From the NCBI GenBank assembly GCA_030549775.1, contig CM060174.1, positions 72,605,466-72,669,465 on the forward strand: a stretch of DNA of 64,000 nt, given 5' to 3'. The position numbers and the translations under genes were made by a program. A model generated the notes under the pieces. That model searched no databases. It was not told the DNA's origin and worked only from the letters and a program-made list of their open reading frames with translations. This stretch comes from Tamarix chinensis. Taxonomy: Eukaryota > Streptophyta > Magnoliopsida > Caryophyllales > Tamaricaceae. Below are positions 1-11,531 of the stretch, piece by piece (within the stretch, counting starts at the first letter, position 1; the number at the start of each line of letters is the position of its first letter).

Positions 1-616
1 ACTCAAACAATATTCTATTGTTCTATCATGTTTAGGATCTTATAAGAATAAAGAGTAATAACACATTTCTAAAATATTCTAACATGTTCAGGATCTTATA
101 TAATTAAAAATAAAAGTATATTATTTTAAATGTTTTATTACATCTGTAATTAAAATAGGAACCCTAGATTTATTTTTTAAAACAATTAATTTTCATTCAG
201 TAGTCATTTCTCACAAATTTATCATTGTGAGATCTTCTAAGTTACTTTTAACCATCAAAATTATTATAGATCATTATAATTCTTTTAATTTTTAAATTCT
301 TAGATTTTACTGAATCTCCTATACTATTTTAAAGTTTAATTGAAAATCTTTTTTTTAATACTATACATGTCCCTGTTATCTTTATTTTAGTATTTTAAGC
401 ATCAAAACTACCCTTTTAGCCTTCCAAAATTTACGAAACTTCAGAAATCATTATATTTTAGTGTTATTAAACTCAAAATAATTTAAGGATACACTATAAT
501 TAAATTTATAATTTTTAAACTTCGTTAGATATTTTTAGAAGTATATACATCATCAATTTTGATTTTACTTCTTCAACCACACTCTAACCTTTATAAGATT
601 AAATCTCAATCGTCCA
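1..616. other. AT-rich non-coding flank, with a short tandem duplication
   Basis: No gene is visible. Two related stretches around 22-44 and 78-100 (both containing AGGATCTTATA) are spaced by about 56 bp and look like a local duplication. The last part (about 540-616) resembles the pyrimidine-rich part of the D-type repeats further right, so it may be the left arm of D2, interrupted at 617 by D1. I could not find the D2 left end. Confidence 0.4.
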
Positions 617-1434
617 TGTAACAACCTTAGCCAAACCAAGGGCTATGATCAGCCCATGGCTGTCGAATCCGTAGCCTCACACACTCACACATATCTTAGC
701 ATGTAAAATTACCTAATTATCCTAAATAATTTTACTAAACTACCCCCAATATATCCTAACCTCTAACACTTGTTCTTATCCATTAGCACCATCATCATCA
801 ACCTTCAATGCTCTCTTTTCTCTCCTCTTGGATGGAAAAACCAGCCACTCCCATGGAACCCCCTTTGAGCTACCATTAACACCACAAAACCACCACCAAT
901 CTTCACCATTTTTCTTACTATACTCTTCCTTCTCATCTTTTTTCCTCCTAATTTTGTCACTTACTCCTCTCCAATTTCGTTGCTCCCGCTCCCATTTTCC
1001 CTTCATGGTTGAGCTTGGTTTTTCTTTCAAAATTAAAGATAAGTTTATCCTATTTTTCCTCTTTAATTTCATGTACTTTAAGTTAGTTTTTATGTATTGT
1101 TTATAGCTGATCTTTTCATGGTTTTTCTATGGTTTTGAAAACTTGTTGCAAGAGTTGATTTTTATCTTTAACTCTTTCTTTATTTTACTAATTAAGACCT
1201 TAAGTTTTGGGAAGATATTATTACTTCATATAAGCATTTTTAATTTGGTGAAATTGATGGATTTATGCCATGTTTGGTAGATGTAGGCTTCGACCAAATC
1301 TAGGGTGTAATACCACGCTTTTACAACTACTAATAGCCTCGCCATCACCACATTACCACCATGCACCTCACCCCTAGGCCCCAACCACCACCTCCAGCAA
1401 CCATTCCCCTCAATAGCTCCTAACATATTTCCCC

Positions 1435-1456
1435 CTCACGTTGCATGCAACGTGAG
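1435..1456 (+). repeat. Perfect palindrome (hairpin) in D1
   Basis: CTCACGTTGCA followed directly by TGCAACGTGAG gives a 22-bp perfect palindrome. The same structure, with paired base changes, occurs in A1 (19237-19260) and A2 (25284-25309). It lies just 3' of the gene-like leader part of the LTR. Confidence 0.8.
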
Positions 1457-2065
1457 CAACATGTATATGTGAATAAGTATATCTTTGCCCATTTTCAACC
1501 ATGGAATTCTATTATTTTACTATTTAATAATTATTTTAATAAAAACTATTATTTTATATTATTAAATATTAATATGGTTAATGTGGTATTATTTTTAGGT
1601 ACAAAAATTTAATTAGAAGATGCTAATAAATTTTAGTAGGCTACCAGTATTTTGTGCTTTTGCTGGACATCATTTAGTTCTTATACTCTACTAAAATGTG
1701 AGATATTTCATGATAACACATTAGGGTTTTTGATGTATAAATTATATCAAGTATGTTCGCTATGTTTTAATTATCTACCCAAAAGTGTTAGCATGAAATT
1801 TAGTAAAAATGGAGCATGCAAATTTGTGTAAATTATTATGTGTATGAATTTTAGTTAAAATAGGTTAAATGATGGAAATAAATTATGTATGTCATGTATG
1901 TTGAGCACGCTTAGGCACATTTTTAGCATAATTATTACTATTATGTGCCTTAGGAGTGATTTGGTCATTTTAAGCATATCATGATTTTATTCCAACAAGT
2001 GTATCTACTATATGTTATTTGTTATTGAGTATGGGAATATGTAATTTGATGATTTAGAAAACATG

Positions 2066-2066
<1 letters not shown>

Positions 2067-2139
<73 letters not shown>
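2067..2139. repeat. (ATT)n microsatellite
   Basis: This is an almost perfect run of about 24 ATT units inside D1. It gives a poly-isoleucine reading frame on the minus strand that is not a gene. Confidence 0.95.
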
Positions 2140-2142
<3 letters not shown>

Positions 2143-5100
2143 CCCTCGGGGGATTTTGGTCATTCTTATTGTATCATGATAATTGTTTTGCAAAGTGTGC
2201 CTAATATGTATTATCTCCTATAGATCATGGGAATGTGTGATTTGATATCCTAGAAACACATGTTAGCATTTTACATTCAAAATTATGTTTAGGGGCAAAA
2301 TGGTTATTTGACGTGCTTGGTAATTTATTTGTATATTATGCAATTTAATTATTATATTTTAGCCTTTTCATGATAGAATAATAAATAAAATAAAATTAGT
2401 ATTTAAAATGGATGATAATATGGTAATAATAGTCTCAAGGGTAGTTCGGTCACTTTTGACTTAATAAGCCTAACATGACTAATCAAACATAAGATGATGT
2501 TGGTATATGGATAGGTTGACCTTAGGGGTGACTTTAACTCTGATTAAAACTATTAACCTTAGAGTTGACTTGAATAATTAAAAATAAAAGAAAAATAGTT
2601 AATTATGAAATGGAAAATATTTGTGTAATATGTGATGTTTTATGATCATCTTTTTAAGATATTAATACTTAAAGTGAAAGATTTTAAGTGGAAAATTGTT
2701 GCTTTCTAGGGGTAGCTACCATAGAGACGACGTAAGAGGCTTCAATTTTTTTTGGTTCATTGGTGTGCTGTTGTGCCCCAAAAATGCCCCAGTGTACTCT
2801 ATAAGTGACCTATAGGCCATATAAGGGTTATTGATACTTAAAGATTATGTGTCCTAAGTTGTGAGGGTATTGTATCGCCTAATGCACTAGTATGAATAGA
2901 GAGCTTTTATGCCTCTAGGTTGGATTGCTAGGAGGATACCGTGATGCCTAGTGTGCCGGTATGACCAGTGTATTTTTATGTCTCTAGGTTATTATCGTAT
3001 CCCCTTGAGTAAATAAAAAATAAAAATGATTATTACTGGATCAAAATGGTTATTAAAGTGGTTCGGTAGTAGCCTTGGGCCTACCTATGGTTTGGAATGG
3101 TGTCTTTGAGCTCTACTTGTGATAGTATGGATTTTATTTGGTATTGTGACCTTAAGATCTACCTGTGATATATAGAAATTATTAGTTTGATGTTGATATA
3201 TGGGATATATTGTGAAGATTATGCTTGTTATGTTAAGATTTGTTCTAAACCTTACTTTAGAAAGCATCTCTTGTATGCTTTGTTGGTAAGCTTTATTATG
3301 TTCTAGATGAATGGGTATGAGCAGTATGCGGTCATGGTAATTATTTTTTATCTGATATGATTACTATAATGTTCATCACATGTATATTTCAATATCTCTA
3401 ACCATGATTTAATGTGATGCCTTTGATGTGTTCCATATAGATTTTACATATTAGTATTGTATAATGGGTTACTTAATACTGTAATATTAACATGTTTTAT
3501 TTCATGGTCCTCTACCTAATCAATGGATAGTCTTTACCTTGGAAAACTATTTTGAGGGTAAGGTCTGATGGTTTCTTGTATAGGGTCGAGAGTTAAGACT
3601 ATCCGGGAGTTTGCCCAACATCTTTTGATCCATATGATTTTATACTCTTATTCTCTTATGTATTTATTTTCACTGGATTTTGTAACCACTAATGGTTGGT
3701 TTACTTGGAATGATGTTAAGTTATTTTAACTTTCTTTCCACTCTAATTTTTATAATTATACTATTAAATTAAGTAGACAAAGGTTTCATATTAACACTTA
3801 GTATAAGAATGGTAGAGGATTCTAGACTTATGCTAGATGTGGCGGTAACACCCACTATTTTTGTAATTAACGCTTCTTCAAAATGAAATTTTTAAGTAGT
3901 AAATTTGGGGGTATTACACATTTAACCTAAATACACTTAATCACCTTATATACTCAACCACCTTGTACTTTGTCATTTAAGTGTTGAACAAGCTATATCT
4001 CCCCCTCTTTTGGCTGCAGATTTATGGTCTCTATATCCCCTATTTATACCTCATTTATTTTGCTTTGTTTTCATTTAGCCTCTTCTCTCATTTGATCCTC
4101 TTAGTTGCTTCCACCTCTCTCTCTCTTCATTTTGGTTATTTTCGTTAAGTGTTCTTAAGTTTTGCTAATCATATAACCAAAACCCATCCTCATCTCTTTC
4201 TCCCTAGTCCCTTATTTTTACTTCTACATTTCCTTCTATCTATCCTTTATTTATTTTTAAATAAGTAAAGAAGGTTAGATTTTTGGTTAAAGTATGTTGT
4301 TATCTTTTGTCTCCTCATCTTGTGCCTCCATTTTTCAAAGATGTTGGAGTCCTTTTGGAAGTTCTTTGTGTTATTTTTCTATTTGTTCTTTTAAAGAGAT
4401 AACTTGTATATTCCTACTAAATATGTAAAAATTATGTGATAGCATATTTTCGGTTTTCTATGTTATGCTTAAGAATAATTTATGCTTTCTTGTACTCTCA
4501 TTAAAAAAAATTGCATGCATCATGTATTTTTATAAATTTCTCTAAGTATGTGACCCTATATTTGTATGCAATGATATGTTAAATTTATATATTTTAATAT
4601 ATGTATGGTAGCATACTAGGGTTGTTTGTGGTAAAATAATTATGCATGATTATGATTTTATGTGTTGGATGGGCTTAGTTTGTTTTAAGGGGGGAAAATG
4701 ATAATTTTGTCACTTTAAAAAAGTTTAGAATTTTAATTTTATATTAATGCACCTATTTTAGTGTTATTTATTCATACCATAATTTTTACTTAATTCTAAT
4801 AACAATTGGTATTAAAGTAGGAAATTATTGAGTAAATAACATATAGGGGCATTTTGGTCATTTATGGTTATAAGTACTTGGACTATGATGGCCTTAATAG
4901 ATTCCTAGGTTGACATTAGTATTGACTTTTACTTTGACTTGGATCGTTAACCTTATGATTGGCTTAAATAATTGAAAATAAAGGAAAAATGGCTAAGTAT
5001 AGAATTGGAATAATTGTGTTTTATGTGATATTTTATGATCATCTTATTAATATATTAATATTTAAAGTAGAAAACCTCAAAATTTGGGAATAGTTGTTAT

Positions 5101-6239
5101 TTAGGGTTAGCTACCCTGGAGATGAAATAGGAGTCCTCTATTTTGGTTGGGTGGTTTTTTTGGATGCCTCAACATTTCGGTTAAGGTCCTAATCTACTCT
5201 ATAAGTGACATGCGTGCCTTATAGAGGATATTGATATTTAATGATTATGTATCCTAGGTGAGAGGAATATTGTGTTGCCTTGCTCCACCAATATAACCGG
5301 AGTACTTGTATGTCTCTAGATTACACATTGGGAGGATACAATGTTGTTTTAATGCGACGGTATGACTGTTATACTTTATATATCTCTAGGTTATTATTAT
5401 ATCCCCTAGAGTAATTAAAAATAGAACTAGTTGTTGTATGAGTATTTAAATGATATTTTTTGGTTGTCAGTTCAACATTTGCCTTCGTACACTACTTGGT
5501 TTTGGTATGGTGGTTTGATAGTTGCATATGTGCATTGTTTGAATTTGGTATTTATCTCAGTGTGTTTTTTATAAATGGTGTAGAGGTGATTATTGTAAAA
5601 GGAATTAATTATGGTTTTGTATTTTCCTTCATGAGACACTCTTGTTATAATTGGATTTATGAAACAATTGTCATATGGTTAAGTTTGATGTGATGAGCAT
5701 GTGGCATATTGTATGATATGAGCTATGATATGAACGTGATACTTAGCTATAATATATAATATTTAATGTGTTATATCATGATACTCTATATTACCTTTTA
5801 TGTGTTCTATGTGATATTTGCATGTTTATTTGAAATACCCCGAAAATTCCTAATTTATAAATTATATTTAAAAGAGGTTTCATTAGAAAATTATTTAAAT
5901 AAATTACTTTTATTAAAATAAAAGGGTATTTAATTAAGGAAAATCAAGAAGAGATTTATAAGTATTTTAATTAGGAGGAATTTGGGTATGTTAGCTAATT
6001 AAGCATTTTATTTAAAGAAAAAGTTAATTAAATAAATTGTTTTATTTAAAATAAGAAGGAGAAAATAGTTTCAAAATTTTTAATAATTTTATAAGTAATT
6101 TAAATGGGAGAAAAATTAAGGTGTTTGCTAATTGAAAATGAATTTATGAAAAATCCCTTAAAAATCCTAATTTAGCCTAAAAAGGAATTTAAATATTATT
6201 TTGTATACATCAAATATTTTAAATAATTTAAATATCCCA

Positions 6240-7345
6240 TATTATTATTTTTCCTTTTTTCCCTTCTTCTTTTTCCTTTTCTTCTCTCTTTTTCTTTCTT
6301 CTTTTCTTTTTCTTTTTCCTCCCCTTCTCCCCGTTTGGGCTGCCCTTTTTCGCGGCCCAATCCCCTTGCCTTCCCTCCTTCCCGCCGCCCAGCGCTGTTC
6401 GGCCCGCCCTCGCACAGTGAAACGTAGCGTTTCTCCCCCCATTTGGCCGAAACGCTGCGCCCCGATAAATGAAATAACCGTTGCCTCCAGCTATGCTCAA
6501 CGCCGCGTTTTGCCCATAAATTACCCAAAACGCCGCGTTTTGGTAGAATCTTTCGACCGTCGCCGAACCGGCCGGTCTCCCCCTTCTTTTCTTTTCTCCC
6601 GGACCGCCGGTCCGGCCACCTTCTTCTTCCTCCTCGCATGCGCGACCTGCAACACGCCGCCCCCTGCTCCGGCCGCCTGCGCGCCACCTCCCCTTTTCTG
6701 CCCTACCGGCCACCCGCACCCTTTTCCTCCCTTTTTCCCGACCAGCGCAGAGGTCTGCCATGGCAGACCTGCGCCGACTCCCCTGCCGGCCGGCGTGCCA
6801 AACGCCGCCAAACCGTACCTCCCTCTGTCCCCTCTCTCGATCCCCTCCCCATTTCGAGCCTATAAATACCCCCACGAGCCCAACCTCGGGCTTTTTCGAA
6901 GACCCAACCCAGAAACCATTCCTTGCGCCGCCCCCACTTCAGATCGCCGCCCCATCGCCGCCGCCCATCTCCGCCGCCCGAACCACCCCCGAAACCCTTC
7001 CCTGCAGCACCCTCCACCCAACCAAGCCTCCCTCAGCCCTCGATTTACCCTGCACGCGCCGCCCCAAGCGTGCGAAGTGCCCTTCCCGACCAGGCCAACC
7101 TCGAACCCCGCCACCCTTCGCACCGCCGCCCACCGCCGTGCCGCCACTCCCAGCGCCCCCTCTGCCTCCCAAAACCACCAAGGGAACTTCCCCAACCTCC
7201 CTAGACCCTCTATTTCCCCTGCCAACCCCTCATTTTCCTTCCTTTCCCCTCCACCACCTCTCTACCCTCTTTCTCCCCCTACGCCGCCGCCGCCGCCGCC
7301 ACCGTGCGCCGTGCGCCGCCACCTGAGCCACCAACACCCTAGGTA
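6240..7345 (+). other. GC-rich promoter and leader region of B1
   Basis: This block of about 1.1 kb is strikingly GC- and CpG-rich within an AT-rich surround. It starts with a polypyrimidine tract (6240-6330), continues with CG-palindrome motifs (6419-6541), a TATA box (6861) and a proline-codon-rich leader-like part, and ends near CCCTAGGTAG. Several overlapping long reading frames on both strands here (up to 381 codons) are low-complexity Pro/Ala/Arg sequence with no domain. I treat them as non-coding. Confidence 0.6.
6861..6868 (+). promoter_or_regulatory. TATA box of LTR B1
   Basis: TATAAATA lies in a GC-rich context (CCTATAAATACCCCC). The homologous box is present in B2 on the minus strand at 52145-52152. 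It fixes the transcriptional orientation of the B family. Confidence 0.6.
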
Positions 7346-7399
7346 GTTCTCTAAACTCCCCAACCCTAAACCTTTATTATATAAGTGCTAATTATTTTA

Positions 7400-7531
7400 G
7401 TAGCATAATTAATATTATTCTTACTATTATTATTATTATCACTATTAATATTATTATTAGTATTATTAATATTATCATTATTATTATTACCATTATCATT
7501 ATTATTATTACTATTGGTATTATTATTACTA

Positions 7532-7596
<65 letters not shown>

Positions 7597-7711
7597 GTTA
7601 TTACACCTAACCTTGAAACATTTATAACTATTGGTCTCACTAATACTAGTGGCCCATAACTTTAGTATTTTATTTTAACATCATGATTGCTATTATTATT
7701 GCTAGTATTAC

Positions 7712-7750
<39 letters not shown>

Positions 7751-7800
7751 TATTATTATCATTATTATTAATATTATTATTATTCACTATTATCATTATT
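7400..7800. repeat. Imperfect (ATT)n/(ATC)n microsatellites in B1
   Basis: There are two long ATT-type runs (about 7410-7600 and 7690-7800), the second followed by a degenerate part. The counterpart in B2 is an ATA/ATT run at about 51120-51440, so the microsatellite belongs to the LTR family. The Ile- and Leu-rich frames here are repeat artefacts. Confidence 0.9.
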
Positions 7801-9256
7801 ATTAGTAACATTGAACTACTACCGTTAATGATAAATGTTATTAAAATTACTTTAAATTTTTGTAGCTACTTTTATTAGTAGTAGCTTGATTAACTATTTT
7901 GAGAATACTGACCATACTTCACTTATAAAAGTAATATTACTATTCTTAGCCCTAATGGTAAGTTACAGAATAGGGGTAAGGTAAAATAGAATAGTGTTTT
8001 GGTCGGAGGAAAGTAACCCTAGTTTTCCCTCTTATAGGCGAGCCAAGTCGACTTCCGGAGGAGGCGTAGGAGCGTGCTCCAAGACCGGAGTCGTGTTAGG
8101 TAAGGACGAAGCTATGGCCTTGTGCTATGTGTGATGTGATGTGTTGATTGTTGTGTGCACCATGCTAATGTGTGTTATATGATGTATGGATAACTTGTCT
8201 CATGTGTAGCGCAGCTTGGGAATTGAGGTACGTCGTGTGTGCTTCTATGATATAAGGATGACATGCTTTATGTGTGACATTCTGTTGTGTTGATACGGCC
8301 CTCTAGGACATGCATGCTAGGGTTTCGGTACTATGAAATGGGACTAAAAGAATAATGAGATGGGGAATGGGAGGTGAGACCATTAAGGGGGATATGGGGT
8401 TGACCCAAATGAATAAGAGATAAGAAGTATGTATGGGAATTCTAGAGGTTGCATGGGGACTTGAGAGTTTGCATGGAGTGGATAAATTTTGCATGGGGGT
8501 GATCCTTACGTGTGAAAAGTTGGGTTAGGGTGTAAATAAGCAAAAATGAGAGTTGTGGAGCGATTGGAGACTTGTGAGGAAAAATAATACGTAGGTCAGT
8601 GTAAGGGTGTGTGAGGGACCCGATTAGGGTTTTGGGAGGAAGTGATAATCTGGGAGTTTTGGGAATTAAAAATGATTAAGGGAGAGTAGAGTATGGGTTA
8701 AGAGTGAGAATTCTATTATACAAAAGATGAGCATGGGTTTCCTTGTGAAAGAAGAGACTTGGGGATGAAAAGAAAGAGGTTACTTGTGGAAGAAGTGAGG
8801 TGCTAGGGTTTTGGGTGGCCAACTAGGGTTTTGTCGGTCACACGTGAACTTGGGAGATAAAGTAATACATTTGGGGAGTTCCTAATAAAAATGAGGTGCG
8901 AGATAGAGAACAAAGTAACGTTTGGGTAAGTAAGAAAGAGTTGGGCCACATAGGTCCGACTAGGGTCTCCGAGGAGGAATCCTAGAGGGATGAGGAAATA
9001 CCGAGTCGATATCATATGTGCTGGGGTAGCCTATATTCTTGGAGATTGTGCCTTACTATATGCCACTATGCCTAATTCTACGGGGGATGGATGTTGGGTG
9101 TGAGAAGATGTATGAGTCTCAAAATATGGGACGGTCCCTTTGGGAGGGAAAGTAGTAGAGTATCAAAAGCATGCATGTCAAGGGTGTGATGTGATTCAAT
9201 AAGACACGGATAAGACATTAATTACGTAAAGCGAAAGATGTTGAGCCGAGCCCGTG

Positions 9257-10032
9257 ATCCGGTCCACCGGCTATAATAGTGGATCAGAGGCGTTCTGCCC
9301 TGTGCGTTTATTATCCGGTCCACCGGCTATAATAGTGGATCAGAGGCGTTCTGCCCTGTGCGTTATCTTCCGGTCCACCGGCTATAATAGTGGGGGATCT
9401 CGTGCTCAACAAACCAAACGAATAAGTTAATCCATGGGAAAAATACTAAGTACTTAAAGCGAAACACCATGTGAGTCGGGGCCATGATCCGGTCCACCGG
9501 CTATAATAGTGGATCAGAGGCGTTTTGCCCTGTGCGTTTATTTTTCTGGTCCACCGGCTATAATAGTGGATCAGAGGCGGTCCACCGGCTATAATAGTGG
9601 ATCAGAGGCGTTCTGCCCTGTGCGTTTATTATCCGGTCCACCGGCTATAATAGTGGATCAGAGGCGGTCCACCGGCTATAATAGTGGATCAGAGGCGTTC
9701 TGCCCTGTGCGTTTATTTTCCGGTCCACCGGCTATAATAGTGGATCAGAGGCGTTCTGCCCTGTGCGTTATCTTCCGATCCACCGGCTATAATAGTGGGG
9801 GATCTCGTGCTCAACAAACCAAACGAATAAGTTAATCCATGGGAAAGATACTAAGTACTTAAAGCGAAACACCATGTGAGTCGGGGCCATGATCCGATCC
9901 ACCGGCTATAATAGTGGATCAGAGGCGTTTTGCCCTGTGCGTTTATTTTTCCGGTCCATCGGCTATAATAGTGGATCAGAGGCGTTCTGCCCTGTGCGTA
10001 TACCTTCTGGTCCACCGGCTATAATAGTGGGG
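9257..10032 (+). repeat. Tandem array built on a CCGGTCCACCGG core, 13 copies (B1)
   Basis: I count 13 copies of (C)CACCGGCTATAATAGTG, most followed by GATCAGAGGCGTTCTGCCC, with basic unit spacing near 54-57 bp and some shortened units. A higher-order repeat of about 405 bp is visible: GATCTCGTGCTCAAC at about 9396 and again at about 9801. The repeat produces open frames of 108 and 70 codons (SGPPAIIVDQRRS-type periodic peptide), which I reject as genes. B2 has 9 related units, and A1 and A2 have 7 each. Confidence 0.9.
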
Positions 10033-11112
10033 CTCCCGCGCTCACATGGGTTATTAAAGAGTATGTGTGAAATGGACTTATCATTAATGAGAATAAAATA
10101 ATAAGTCACCAGAAAAGTATTCGGGCCTTATCTTGTGTGTTATCGCATGTGACTTATATGTTTGTGCTGTGTGTGCTATGTGGTATGATTGTATGCTTGG
10201 CCTTAGCGCACCTGCGCCCTTACTCAATACTGGACCCGTACTGATACTACCTTGATTGACTGGGTCCTGCAATGATCCACCGATGGTGGGGAGCAGACCT
10301 TTGATGCAGGTTTTGATCGGTTACAGTTTTGGGGTGGAAGGCTTGACTTGAGTGAGTAGGCGATCCGGATAATTATCCTTCGGAATTTGTTAGTTTACTT
10401 GTATTCATCCTTTGGAAGTTGCAAGTATTGTATTTAAATTTCCAAGGATTTTGTAATTGACTTTTAATTTCTCGTAACGCTGTTATGTTTTAAAATTTGG
10501 ATTTAATTGTTTGACACGTTTTAGCCTTGCATCTAACATGAGATAGATGGTTGACATTTATCTTGTGTTAGATGTGGCGGTAACATTTCCCAAATTCGCT
10601 CCTAGCTTCCGCTTTAATCTTTCAAAAAAATTTTTCTGGAGTGAAATTTGGGGGTGTTACATTATTATTATGTAATGGTTTGTTTAGTATCGTTGTATTT
10701 ATGAGTTCTATTTTATAGACTTATATTTGCATGCTTAGTATTGTATAATGGTTTGTTTAGTATCATTGTATTGATGAGTTCTATTTTATAGACTTCTACC
10801 TATTCAATGGGCATCATTTATCTTATCGGAGTACTTTGAGGGTACAACTTGATGAATTTTGGTAGGGGTTGAGAGTTAGAACTATTTGGTGTCTATTTTG
10901 GCATCTTTTGATTTAGATATCCCTTGAACTCTTATGTCCCCTTCTGTATTTCTTTCGCTTATCGGTTATAACTCTTTTGTCCAATATTTTGTCATCAGAA
11001 CACTTTACTAATGTAATAAAATCTTTATTCGCTTCTTATCAATTGTTGTTCATAATTTAACCAGATACACATTCTAGCCTTAATACTTAGCGTAAAAAAG
11101 GTAGATAAACTT

Positions 11113-11426
11113 TGTAACACCCTAAGTCGATATGACCATATGGACCCACTTGGTAGCCACCTGGTTCCACAAGGATTATGGAGCTACCTTGAAGTGATTT
11201 CAGATCGATCAGGTAGCCCTATAGATCCACATAAGTCATTTCAGTATATTTTTTCCTCACGCACTTCCCGATAAATTTTTAGAATTTTTTAAAAACTTCT
11301 CTCTACGGCCAGTACATTTAACTATGGAGTTTTTAGGACAGAATCAATGAAAATATAGTAGAACATATTGGTATAAATAGTTATATCAATCCTTATAATA
11401 CTTCACTCAATTTGGGGGGTATTAAA
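11113..11426 (-). mobile_element. E1: short solo-LTR-like element, 314 bp, TSD AACTT
   Basis: The plus strand reads TGTAACACCCTAAG...GGGGGGTATTAAA, flanked by AACTT on both sides (11108-11112 and 11427-11431). A relative in opposite orientation is E2 (62730-63073). Its end GGTGTTACA (read on the minus strand) matches the 3' end of the large LTRs, so I set it as minus. The size suggests a TRIM/SMART-type mini-LTR. It interrupts D2. Confidence 0.7.
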
Positions 11427-11531
11427 AACTTGACTTATACTAAGTATTACGGTAACACCTTACGTTTTTAATAGTTTAGCTTCCATAATTAACTCTTTAT
11501 AAATAAAAGCACTAAAAATGGGAGTGTTACA

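Larger units (their letters stand above)
617..3918 (+). mobile_element. D1: solo-LTR-like element of the D family
   Basis: The element starts TGTAACAACC and ends GGGGGTATTACA, a TG...CA structure of 3.3 kb. Its 2480-3918 part is clearly related to 4900-5830 (D2), 20900-21367 and 31900-32990 (D3) and 63720-64000 (D4); all contain a GTAGCTACC(C/A)TAGAG-type block and a GGCGGTAACA motif close to the 3' end. No gag or pol remnant, primer-binding site or second LTR is present, so I read it as a lone LTR, probably Ty3/Gypsy. The flanks (GTCCA left, CATTT right) do not form a TSD, so the left end is less certain than the right. Confidence 0.55.
5831..10661 (+). mobile_element. B1: solo-LTR-like element, 4.8 kb, TSD TTATT
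   Basis: The element begins TGAAATACCCCG and ends GGGGGTGTTACA, and is flanked on both sides by TTATT (5826-5830 and 10662-10666). B2 (47865-53077, opposite strand) has the same ends and the same internal order: AT-rich U3-like part, CG-rich motif cluster, GC-rich leader with a TATAAATA box, ATT microsatellite, a long T/G-rich or A/C-rich middle, CCGGTCCACCGG array, and GGCGGTAACA near the 3' end. There are no internal protein-coding domains. Known family features used: TG...CA ends, a 5-bp TSD and a TATA box identify an LTR; the ends look like those of Tekay/Del-type Gypsy elements (inference). Confidence 0.85.
3919..11531 (+). mobile_element. D2: D-family solo-LTR-like element interrupted by B1 and E1
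   Basis: D-type sequence runs from 3919 to 5830, is interrupted by B1, resumes at 10667, is interrupted by E1 (11113-11426), and ends at 11531 with GGGAGTGTTACA. Parts match D1 and D3: the CTACCCTGGAGATGA block near 5120, and the TTGAGAGTTA...TTTGGTGTCTA and GGTAACACCTTACG blocks near 10870 and 11450. The left end is unresolved; it may lie left of D1, which would make D1 a nested insertion. The right flank ATTTG has no identified partner. Confidence 0.55.

Noticed and set aside
2008..2193. Poly-isoleucine frames (also 7392-7640 and 7687-7878)
   Set aside because: Microsatellite translation.
6201..7346. Long open frames (381, 215, 188 codons and others) in the GC-rich part of B1
   Set aside because: Pro/Ala/Arg- or Gly-rich low complexity on both strands at once, no domain, not conserved in B2; part of an LTR.
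9257..10032. CRISPR-like look of regularly spaced repeats
   Set aside because: Spacers are themselves repeated, the unit is tandem, the genome is a plant and the array is part of an LTR.
9509..10101. Open frames of 108 and 70 codons with repeated SGPPAIIVDQRRS-type peptide
   Set aside because: Direct product of the tandem CCGG array; not a protein gene.
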